A stretch of 64,000 nt of DNA, from IMG/VR virus record IMGVR_UViG_3300042691_027063, positions 31,648-95,647 of that record; one strand, 5' to 3'. The DNA comes from a virus. The notes below the pieces were generated by a model that saw only the letters and a list, made by a program, of their open reading frames with translations, was not told where the DNA came from and ran no database searches. Positions 30,079 through 36,232 of this stretch are shown in pieces. Within the stretch, counting starts at the first letter, position 1. The number at the start of each line of letters is the position of its first letter. Both the position numbers and the translations under genes were made by a program.

Positions 30079-30246
30079 TCACGCTATGCGAGCGGCTAAT
30101 TCTTTCTTAGCTAAGTATCTAGTCTTTGCTTCTAATCCAATATAATCATAAAATCTAGGCTTATTATTTCCTGTATAAAAAGTCCAAGCATTATAAAATT
30201 TCCACTTACCATTAACATATACAGCATAAAAGTTATATGGTCTCAT
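30079..30246 (-). CDS. Small aromatic basic protein (55 aa) downstream of a hammerhead ribozyme
   Basis: The start at MRPYNFYAVYVNGKWKF is preferred: AAGGAAAT lies just upstream, inside the 3' strand of stem III of the type III hammerhead (30252-30304). The sequence is Tyr/Phe/Lys-rich, a possible small beta nucleic-acid-binding fold. Translation may depend on ribozyme cleavage, which would free the ribosome-binding site. Not recognised. Confidence 0.6.
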   Translation of the reverse strand: MRPYNFYAVYVNGKWKFYNAWTFYTGNNKPRFYDYIGLEAKTRYLAKKELAARIA

Positions 30247-30251
30247 TTTAT

Positions 30252-30304
30252 TTCCTTTTCGTTCTTTTGAACTCATCAGGTAAGACATACATCTTACGAA
30301 GGAA
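30252..30304 (-). ncRNA. Type III hammerhead self-cleaving ribozyme
   Basis: Minus strand, in order: stem III 5' strand UUCCUUC (30304-30298) ending in the UUC cleavage triplet; stem I hairpin GUAAGA/UCUUAC with a 6-nt loop (30297-30280); core CUGAUGA (30279-30273); stem II GUUC/GAAC with AAAA loop (30272-30261); core GAAA (30260-30257); stem III 3' strand AGGAA (30256-30252). Every invariant core nucleotide is present and stem III pairs for 6 bp including A15.1-U16.1. The cut falls between 30298 and 30297. Confidence 0.9.
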
Positions 30305-30607
30305 GGGGAGATTTTTGCCTCCCCGCTTCTAACCAATACCCTTCATTCCCATGTCAGGTATCAGTCCTAGTGATATTAGCCGTTTATTTGTGGTTCACAC
30401 CTTATTAGCTAAATCACGCCCAAGAAAAAGAATAGTTTAGCCTGATCTTTTTCCGGTGAACATAGGTAGCCTCTCAGCTCGTCTTGTTGCGCAAGGACGC
30501 TCTTCTACCTACTGCCAACTATTTGTTGGACTTTCTTTTGATTATTTTTGCTGCATCCGTACAGCCTAATTAGTTTTTTAGACTCATCAGGTAAGGCTCC
30601 ACCTTAC
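30298..30607 (-). ncRNA. 310-nt structured RNA excised between two hammerhead cleavage sites
   Basis: The RNA from 30607 down to 30298 would be released with 5'-OH and 2',3'-cyclic phosphate ends, ready for ligation. No ORF of useful length. Helices seen: 550-553/562-565, 515-519/525-529 (plus 30000), a long-range AGGTAG/CTACCT pair (30464-30469 with 30505-30510), GTGAAC/GTTCAC (30456-30461 with 30393-30398), GCTAAA/TTTAGC (30408-30413 with 30436-30441), and a 6-bp GC hairpin (30305-30310 with 30319-30324) abutting the 3' cut. No known RNA family recognised. Confidence 0.75.
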
Positions 30608-30631
30608 GACGGCTGTTTAGCCGTTTCGTCT
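30580..30631 (-). ncRNA. Type II hammerhead self-cleaving ribozyme
   Basis: Circularly permuted with stem II open. Minus strand in order: AGAC (stem II 3' side, 30631-30628), GAAA (30627-30624), stem III hairpin CGGCU/AGCCG with a 4-nt loop (30623-30610), cleavage triplet GUC ending at 30608, stem I GUAAGG/CCUUAC with a 5-nt loop (30607-30591), CUGAUGA (30590-30584), GUCU (stem II 5' side, 30583-30580). All core residues intact; the cut falls between 30608 and 30607. It starts 20 nt after the stop of 30651-30923. Confidence 0.9.
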
Positions 30632-30650
30632 TGTTTCTATTTTACACCCA

Positions 30651-30923
30651 CTACACTTTTTTTACAAGCACAATTTTAGCAGATTCTTTTTCTTTTTTTG
30701 CTTTTCTTACTTGCTCCCGCAAATAATCAAGCCGTGCTCGCTCATTAGACTTCATGTAATGTCCATTGTCAATGAGTCTTTTTTCATTTGTCACTACTCT
30801 ACCCCATTGAGAGTGTAAGTTAGCGCCAGCTTTAATACAGCTCTTTGTTTTTTCTGCATTTTTAGCTGCCTTAAGCTGCGCTTCAATCTTTTTTTGAAGC
30901 AGCATCTCTTCTCTAGTCATCAT
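30651..30923 (-). CDS. Small basic helical protein (90 aa) upstream of the ribozyme pair
   Basis: MMTREEMLLQKKIEAQL, Lys/Ala/Glu-rich, probably one long helix with a loop, ending AKIVLVKKV. GAGGTG before the ATG ATG pair. First sizeable gene of the leftward arm, so expressed early. Not recognised. Confidence 0.6.
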   Translation of the reverse strand: MMTREEMLLQKKIEAQLKAAKNAEKTKSCIKAGANLHSQWGRVVTNEKRLIDNGHYMKSNERARLDYLREQVRKAKKEKESAKIVLVKKV

Positions 30924-30941
30924 ACTGCACCTCGTTTTATT

Positions 30942-31004
30942 TTACAAGCGAAATAATTCAGCACCTACAATAAACACCAAACAAACAACACAAAAAGCAA
31001 CCAT
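30942..31004 (-). CDS. Micro membrane peptide (20 aa)
   Basis: MVAFCVVCLVFIVGAELFRL with a good GGGAG 7 nt upstream. Could be a leader peptide or a real single-helix protein. Confidence 0.35.
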   Translation of the reverse strand: MVAFCVVCLVFIVGAELFRL

Positions 31005-31196
31005 CTTAAAACTCCCGATTGAAGCTTGTCGTTATTGACTCGCTTCGTTCGCTTCGTTAAAACCATCTTACCAAAACCCGAATTCAATTGCACCAAAAAA
31101 ATAAAGCTCACTCAAAAAAACTGCAAAATTTCCACTTGTTTCAATAACTTACGAGGCATCTCTAAAGATAAAAAATACTGCGTATATTCTATGGGT

Positions 31197-31422
31197 CTAT
31201 GTGAATTCAATAACTTAAGAAAGCCCACTATATCTAACCATATATATAAGGATAGACCTATGTAAATTCAATAGCTTAAGCATGGATCTATATAATATCA
31301 ACTAGATAGCATCTGGATGTATGTAAATTCAATAGGTTAGGTTAAGTGTCTAGGATGATGTATGTGAATTCAATAGGTTAGTGTGAGAGAGGTATAGGAT
31401 GTATGTAAAATCAACTACTTAG
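31197..31422. repeat. Helically phased direct repeats (iterons), six copies
   Basis: Unit about 22 bp, consensus C/G-TATGTRAATTCAATARSTTAG. Starts at 31197, 31258, 31288 (degenerate), 31319, 31360 and 31401, plus a partial copy near 31135. Intervals of 61, 30, 31, 41 and 41 bp are all close to whole multiples of one helical turn. This places copies on one face of the DNA, as in replication iterons or cooperative operator arrays. Confidence 0.75.
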
Positions 31423-32082
31423 CTCTGTTTCCTAACTCTCCTATCCGTTGCTATACCATGCCATAATGCCATAATAATCTCAGTATGTTGGAATTATATT
31501 ATATTGCTGAGTGTATGGAGAATTAATCACTCCTCATCTCCTAAGGTTCTTCTCCTCTCTTCAGTTGCCCTTTAAAAGCATTTTACCCCATCATGGCGAC
31601 ATAGGTATAGCCCGCACCTTAAAAACGCCGTATAAGCCCGAGTAGGGGCATTTAACGCTTGTTTGGTGTATCGAACAGTCGGTCGGTCAACCAACTATAG
31701 GATAGCCCGTCAAAATGTTGTATATATATAAGGACAACAGTAGGTTGAGTCAAACAACAGTTGTATGATATGCCAAACAGTAGGTAAGTATGTGAAACTA
31801 GATGGGAAAAGACGAATGATGATGCCACCCCTATGGGTCCGCGATGGTCACGGGTGCTTGTATATCACACACATATACCTCAACATTTCAAATATAGAAA
31901 CATGCTATAACCCCCTGTAATCACGGCTAGAAACACATTGAGCACGCACTACCTAAGTTATTGTATATACTAGAGGGGGAATTACAAATCCCGACACTTT
32001 TTTGAAGATAATCCGCATTATAGAAACATGGCTAGAAACGAAATCGAAGGGAGGAGATAGAAATTCTTGCGCGCCTCGAAAT

Positions 32083-32120
32083 CTCCGACCGGTAGATTTC
32101 TACTAGAGTTAAGGTCGGAG
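32083..32120 (+). promoter_or_regulatory. Leader stem-loop
   Basis: CTCCGACC and GGTCGGAG form a perfect 8-bp stem enclosing a second hairpin (GTAGA/TCTAC). No T-run follows, so it is more likely a leader structure than a terminator. Confidence 0.5.
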
Positions 32121-32130
32121 TATAGAAACT

Positions 32131-32139
32131 TTAACAACT
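32131..32139 (+). promoter_or_regulatory. TTAACAACT box 1 (before the first late gene)
   Basis: First of seven near-identical boxes upstream of late genes; others at 33067, 35450, 45935, 47021, 48521 and 51307 (ATAACAACT). Candidate late promoter or processing element. Confidence 0.5.
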
Positions 32140-32162
32140 TAAATAGAAACGAGGTGATATAT

Positions 32163-32396
32163 ATGGATGAAGATTTAGACAAGAAGATTGAGTCCGATCT
32201 ATCGACCTGTCGTCTTTGTGAAAAGATTAAGGTTCGAAGATATGTTGGTAAGTATCCTAATGGAAGGGATAAGAAGTATGTTGATGAGAAGGGACAGCAG
32301 TGGTGCGGTAGGAAGTGTCCTGACTGTCAGGCTGATAGAGCTAGAAACAACATGAGACGGATTCGAAAAAATGGAAAACCCGAGTCTAACACTTAA
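32163..32396 (+). CDS. Small zinc-finger protein (77 aa), first late gene
   Basis: Start at MDEDLDKKIESDLSTC, 8 nt after GAGGTG. Two Cys knuckles, CRLCEK and CGRKCPDCQ, separated by a basic loop, then an Arg-rich tail (RNNMRRIRKNG). Looks like a nucleic-acid-binding zinc ribbon; position suggests a late regulator or packaging accessory. Not assigned. Confidence 0.6.
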   Translation: MDEDLDKKIESDLSTCRLCEKIKVRRYVGKYPNGRDKKYVDEKGQQWCGRKCPDCQADRARNNMRRIRKNGKPESNT

Positions 32397-32628
32397 GATT
32401 GAATTATTAGGTCAGCTCCTAGAAGAGCTTAATTACCTGGGTAATGAACCAGAGGAAATTGAGTTTATAGATGAGGAGTTCGATGATGTTCTTGCTGCGG
32501 CAACGGAGCTAAAGGGAGTGGTGCTAGATGAACTCGAGGAGTATTTTAATCATGCTAAACGCAATAATGAACCTATTTACCTACCATACAAAATCATCCA
32601 AAGAGACCTCAGAAACGCCAAATTCTGA
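32371..32628 (+). CDS. Small acidic protein (85 aa)
   Basis: MENPSLTLKIELLGQLLEELN, strongly acidic middle (EPEEIEFIDEEFDD). Overlaps the preceding zinc-finger gene by 26 nt and the endolysin by about 77 nt. Not recognised. Confidence 0.5.
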   Translation: MENPSLTLKIELLGQLLEELNYLGNEPEEIEFIDEEFDDVLAAATELKGVVLDELEEYFNHAKRNNEPIYLPYKIIQRDLRNAKF

Positions 32629-33070
32629 GCCTAAGAAGTCTGGTAGCTCAGCTAAGGAAGACAATGGATATTATGTTTGGAATAAGGGCGAGAACCCTGC
32701 TTTTTCGCCGTACTTCTCTGGAAAAGAGTTTGCTTGTAAATGCAATTTCCCAGATTGTAAGGTTCAGAGAATCTCTAAAACGATGATTGTTCGCCTTGAT
32801 CTTATGAGAAAGGAGGCTAAACAGCCCTTGATTATAACATCGGCATATAGATGTTCTAAGTATCAGGAGTTTCTCAAGTCGGCTAAGGTTTCTACGATTG
32901 TTGCAAAGAAGTCAACCCATGAGCTTGGGGATGCGGTAGATGTAGTTCCTCAAGATAGAAATATAGAAACATTCCTAAAGCTAGCAGAAAAGCATTTTGA
33001 TAGCATTGGAACAGCTAAAACATTTTTACACCTAGACCTGCGTGTTGGAAAAAGACGCTGGGTATATTAA
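32552..33070 (+). CDS. M15-type D-Ala-D-Ala peptidase, probable endolysin
   Basis: About 172 residues; the start is uncertain (an in-frame ATG at 32528 is also possible). The C-terminal domain is a peptidase M15A fold: FSGKEFACKCNFPDCK, PLIITSAYRC, STHELGDAVDVVP and HLDLRVG, with the His/Asp/His zinc ligands visible. It cuts the peptide cross-links of peptidoglycan. No clear signal peptide, so it would need a holin; 33092-33475 is a membrane protein next to it. Confidence 0.78.
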   Translation: MLNAIMNLFTYHTKSSKETSETPNSEPKKSGSSAKEDNGYYVWNKGENPAFSPYFSGKEFACKCNFPDCKVQRISKTMIVRLDLMRKEAKQPLIITSAYRCSKYQEFLKSAKVSTIVAKKSTHELGDAVDVVPQDRNIETFLKLAEKHFDSIGTAKTFLHLDLRVGKRRWVY

Positions 33071-33075
33071 CAACT
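33067..33075 (+). promoter_or_regulatory. TTAACAACT box 2
   Basis: Overlaps the endolysin stop, 17 nt before the ATG of 33092-33475. Confidence 0.45.
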
Positions 33076-33091
33076 TATCTGGAGAGCACGT

Positions 33092-33475
33092 ATGCAAGGT
33101 GGAGAGTCCCTAGTGGGATCAAACAATGAGAGCCAGTCACGCAAAAGTTTCCTCTCATATTTTAACGTTGATTTTAGTAAGCTAAGTTATGGAAAGGTCG
33201 TTCGAGCCTCATTCCTTCTTTTGTTCATTTTATCCTGCCTAATTTGTTTATTTAATCCCGGAGCTCAGACAAGCACTGTTGCAATTCTGTCTTTAATTGC
33301 ATTTGTTTGCTTCGATGTTGTCTGTGTAGTTAAAAGCAATTTGAAGAAAGACGAGTCTGAGGATGAGATTATTAAACTAAAAGAAGACAATGAGAAGCTT
33401 AAAAAAGATTTCCAATACCTTAAAGATGAGCTTACCCTCGGAACAGCTAATGCAATTTTCAGTCGCCGTAAGTAA
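33092..33475 (+). CDS. Two-helix membrane protein with coiled-coil tail, holin candidate (127 aa)
   Basis: MQGGESLVGSNNESQ start, two adjacent hydrophobic segments (VVRASFLLLFILSCLICLF and VAILSLIAFVCFDVVCVV), then a Lys/Glu coiled coil (KLKEDNEKLKKDFQ). Location directly after the endolysin makes a holin role possible, though the long coiled-coil tail is unusual for one. Confidence 0.55.
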   Translation: MQGGESLVGSNNESQSRKSFLSYFNVDFSKLSYGKVVRASFLLLFILSCLICLFNPGAQTSTVAILSLIAFVCFDVVCVVKSNLKKDESEDEIIKLKEDNEKLKKDFQYLKDELTLGTANAIFSRRK

Positions 33476-33508
33476 TCTAATTTTATTTATCATAGGAGTT
33501 TTAATAGT

Positions 33509-33973
33509 ATGAGTGAAAAAAATGATTCAATTGATAAATTAGTAGAAACATATAGTAAGTCCGAAGACGAGCAAAAAGCTTATATTAAAGCCCAGCAAAC
33601 CACTATAATTAATCAAACAAAAGAAATCAATGCACTTAAGCGAGAAATAGAAAAGCTTGCTGCAGAAAATGAAAGGATTCTTTTAGAAAATGCACAGCTC
33701 AAGGCTTTGTCTGGTGGGGCTAAAGGTGATTTCTCAACAACAGCAGAGGAAACGATCTGTCTTGTTCAATTGGAAATGATTAAAAACATGGCTTTAACTC
33801 GCGAGCTTACTTTAGAAGAAACAAAGAAAAGTGAAATCTTTTTAAAGATGCTTCAATCTATTAGAGGCAAGGCTGCTCAGCAATCTGAAGAGGAAAAGGT
33901 TGAGAAACTTAGCAATGAAGATTTGTTGAAGTTTATGGAGTCACTTGGTCCTGGAAGTAAAGAGGAGCAATAA
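33509..33973 (+). CDS. Putative small terminase subunit (154 aa)
   Basis: N-terminal coiled coil (INALKREIEKLAAENERILLENAQL) and a helical C-terminal half (VQLEMIKNMALTRELTLEE...KMLQSIRGK). It lies 2 bp before the large terminase, the standard place for the small subunit, which recognises viral DNA. The HTH expected in many small subunits is not evident, so the assignment rests on position and helicity. Confidence 0.6.
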   Translation: MSEKNDSIDKLVETYSKSEDEQKAYIKAQQTTIINQTKEINALKREIEKLAAENERILLENAQLKALSGGAKGDFSTTAEETICLVQLEMIKNMALTRELTLEETKKSEIFLKMLQSIRGKAAQQSEEEKVEKLSNEDLLKFMESLGPGSKEEQ

Positions 33974-33975
33974 TC

Positions 33976-35439
33976 GTGGCTGATGAGGTAAAGAAAGCGG
34001 CGATATCTGCTAAAGCAGCCAAAGCTGAGCTCTGGAGGCGTGGATTAATCCAATATAAAATGCACGTCAATCAGAAAGAGATGTACGATATTTATAAGAA
34101 TGCACCAGATAACTCTATCATGGTGTGGCTTCTTGCTCGTCAGTCAGGTAAATCCTATTGTCTCGGACTCATTGCGGTTATGGAATGTCTTTCTAAGCCA
34201 AATGCGATTGTCAAGCTTCTGACCGATACAAAGCTCCACGTAAAAACAATCTTTGAACCTATTTTTAGACAGATATTCGATGACTGTCCAGAAGACATTA
34301 AGCCAGAATATATCCCCTCTCAGTATGTTTATGTTTTTAAGAATGGTAGCCAAATCCAGCTGGCTGGTTCAGATGGTAACTCTGCAGAAAGACTACGTGG
34401 ACAAAAATCTGACTTGGTTCTAGTTGACGAGGCTGCGTTTTGTTCTAATCTTGATAATAACGTAATGTCTATTCTTCTACCGACAACAACACACACTGGG
34501 GGTAAGATTGTACTAGCCTCAACCCCTCCGTCTGATCCAGATCATGAATTTGTTCAGTTTATTGAAAGGGCGGAAAAAGACAAACTTCTTACAAAGAAAA
34601 CAGTTTACGACAACCCACTACTAACCAAGGGACAGATAGACAATATCATCTCTAAATTCAGTGGTGGTATTTATAATACACAGTTCCGTAGAGAGTATCT
34701 ATGTGAAATGGTTAAAGATGAGAATATGTCTGTTCTCCCGGAGGTTGACGATGAGCTTCTTTCTCAAATAGTAAAGGAACATCCAACTCCTCCATTTTGC
34801 AATAGATATGTCGCCATGGATATTGGATTCAAGGACTTGACCGTTGTATTATTTGGATATTACGACTTCAGGGAAGATAAAATTATAATCCAGGACGAGA
34901 TAGTAAAAAATGGTAAACAAATCCATCTGCCTGTTTTTACTAGAGAAATAATGGATAAAGAGGCTGAGCTTTGGACAAATCCTCTTACAAATGAACAATT
35001 TGAACCAGATAGTCGCGTATCAGATATCAATCCATTTGTTTTACAAGAAATTAATATAGCTTCTGATGGTCAACTCTCCTTTTCTGTGGCAGCTAAAGAT
35101 CATAAATTATCTAATATCAATAGGTTACGAGTTATGTTGGCTGGACATAAAGTTATTATTAGTCCAAAATGTGAGAATTTAATTCGTCATTTAAAAAACT
35201 GTAGATGGAAGGATAAGAGTTCAAAAGATGAATTTGCTAGGTCTCCAGATGACGGTCACTACGATGCTGTAGATGCTTTATTGTATTTTGTCCGTGCCGT
35301 AAACTACCGCAAAAATCCTTATCCAGTGGGTTATGGTCATAATATCAATAACATGCATATCGAAAATAGAAGCAAGTTTTATAACAATTCCCACGTAGAG
35401 ATTTATAATCAAATTTTTGGTGTAAAGAAAAAGCGTTGA
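33976..35439 (+). CDS. terL: Terminase large subunit (ATPase-nuclease)
   Basis: 487 residues, GTG start. Walker A LLARQSGKSY (about 52-61), Walker B LVLVDEAAFC (about 150), the coupling motif LASTPPSD, then an RNaseH-like nuclease with YVAMDIGFKDLTVV and DDGHYDAVDALLYF, giving the Asp metal ligands. It pumps and cuts concatemeric DNA during packaging. Follows the putative small subunit closely. Confidence 0.93.
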   Translation: MADEVKKAAISAKAAKAELWRRGLIQYKMHVNQKEMYDIYKNAPDNSIMVWLLARQSGKSYCLGLIAVMECLSKPNAIVKLLTDTKLHVKTIFEPIFRQIFDDCPEDIKPEYIPSQYVYVFKNGSQIQLAGSDGNSAERLRGQKSDLVLVDEAAFCSNLDNNVMSILLPTTTHTGGKIVLASTPPSDPDHEFVQFIERAEKDKLLTKKTVYDNPLLTKGQIDNIISKFSGGIYNTQFRREYLCEMVKDENMSVLPEVDDELLSQIVKEHPTPPFCNRYVAMDIGFKDLTVVLFGYYDFREDKIIIQDEIVKNGKQIHLPVFTREIMDKEAELWTNPLTNEQFEPDSRVSDINPFVLQEINIASDGQLSFSVAAKDHKLSNINRLRVMLAGHKVIISPKCENLIRHLKNCRWKDKSSKDEFARSPDDGHYDAVDALLYFVRAVNYRKNPYPVGYGHNINNMHIENRSKFYNNSHVEIYNQIFGVKKKR

Positions 35440-35449
35440 TTGTTTCTAT

Positions 35450-35458
35450 TTAACAACT
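35450..35458 (+). promoter_or_regulatory. TTAACAACT box 3
   Basis: Between the terminase stop and the protease start; GTTTCTA, the inverse of the TAGAAAC motif, lies directly upstream. Confidence 0.45.
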
Positions 35459-35485
35459 ATAAGCATGTTAATAAAAGGAAAACAA

Positions 35486-36223
35486 ATGCTTAAACACATC
35501 AAAATCGCGATAGCTACCATCGTCACAGCATCGGCGACCCTGTTCTTGGCGATCAATGCTCCTCAGTTACATAATAGCTATCTTCGATATGAGGTTGGAC
35601 AGTCTGTTGTCCAAGTTCTTCGTCCTGATGAAAAGGGCGGAGGAACTGGTTTTGCTGTGAAAGCTGCTTCTGGAAAAGAGTTCATCGCGACCAATAAGCA
35701 CGTTTGCGATGCTGCTATTAACGGTTGGATGAAAGTTTCCCAACAAGATGGGATCACCGCTTTTAAGCGCGTTGTTTATAAAGACAACATTCATGATCTT
35801 TGTCTTATTGAAGGAGATTCTAGACTCGACTCCCTAGATATTGGATCAATCCCAAAAAAAGGCGAAATTATTCATATTGTCGGTCACCCAGGACTTCGCC
35901 AACTTACCGTATCTTCTGGGGAATTTATTGGTAGAGATACTGTTCATTTAATCGACAATGTAAAAAGTCGAGCTCAGTGCAAGGGAGAAGTTATCGAAGC
36001 TCCTCCAATTATGCAAATTCTACTAGGAATTGAATTTATTTGTGTTAGATCATACCCATCTTTTGCAACAACAGCAGTTGCCTATCCTGGTAACTCAGGA
36101 AGTCCAGTTGTAAATAAATACGGAAATGTTATTGGTGTTCTTTTTGCTGGCTCAACTCAACAAGAAAGAGACAATCACATTGTTCCTATTCAAGATTTAG
36201 CACGAGTTCTTAATAAATTTTAA
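35486..36223 (+). CDS. Membrane-anchored or exported trypsin-like serine protease (245 aa)
   Basis: From MLKHIKIAIATIVTASATLFLAI, a signal peptide or anchor; AAAGGAAAAC lies upstream. Chymotrypsin-fold triad: ATNKHVCDAA (His), NIHDLCLIEG (Asp) and AYPGNSGSPVVN (Ser). Related to HtrA/trypsin-like proteases. It sits between terminase and portal, where a prohead protease might be expected, but prohead proteases are usually herpes- or ClpP-type and are not exported. Either it is an unusual maturation protease or it acts in the periplasm at lysis or entry. Confidence 0.8.
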   Translation: MLKHIKIAIATIVTASATLFLAINAPQLHNSYLRYEVGQSVVQVLRPDEKGGGTGFAVKAASGKEFIATNKHVCDAAINGWMKVSQQDGITAFKRVVYKDNIHDLCLIEGDSRLDSLDIGSIPKKGEIIHIVGHPGLRQLTVSSGEFIGRDTVHLIDNVKSRAQCKGEVIEAPPIMQILLGIEFICVRSYPSFATTAVAYPGNSGSPVVNKYGNVIGVLFAGSTQQERDNHIVPIQDLARVLNKF

Positions 36224-36232
36224 GGAGTTACT

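Larger units (their letters stand above)
31895..32150 (+). repeat. TAGAAAC motif cluster
   Basis: Exact TAGAAAC at 31895, 31928, 32021, 32033, 32123 and 32144, all in the same orientation, in the leader of the first late gene. An inverse copy (GTTTCTA) lies beside the TTAACAACT box at 35450. Confidence 0.55.
31005..32162. other. Divergent intergenic control region (1.16 kb)
   Basis: No convincing gene on either strand: the one ORF of 79 codons here is built across repeats and has no ribosome-binding site. It holds phased direct repeats (31197-31422), an AACAGTAGGT cluster (about 31735-31780), six TAGAAAC motifs (31895-32150), a tandem CGCTTCGTT pair near 31043, and the first TTAACAACT box. 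Its position between the divergent early and late arms suggests an origin and/or switch region. Confidence 0.7.

Noticed and set aside
30500-30540. GAAAGUCC in the excised RNA looked like the RNase P conserved region
   Set aside because: The partner conserved regions and the P4 pairing are absent; the match is a short chance string.
31026-31265. 79-codon plus-strand ORF in the divergent region
   Set aside because: It runs through the direct repeats, lacks a ribosome-binding site and has random-looking composition.
31197-31422. CRISPR array
   Set aside because: Repeats are degenerate, spacing is irregular in spacer length (8-39 bp), and no cas gene is near; helical phasing explains it better.
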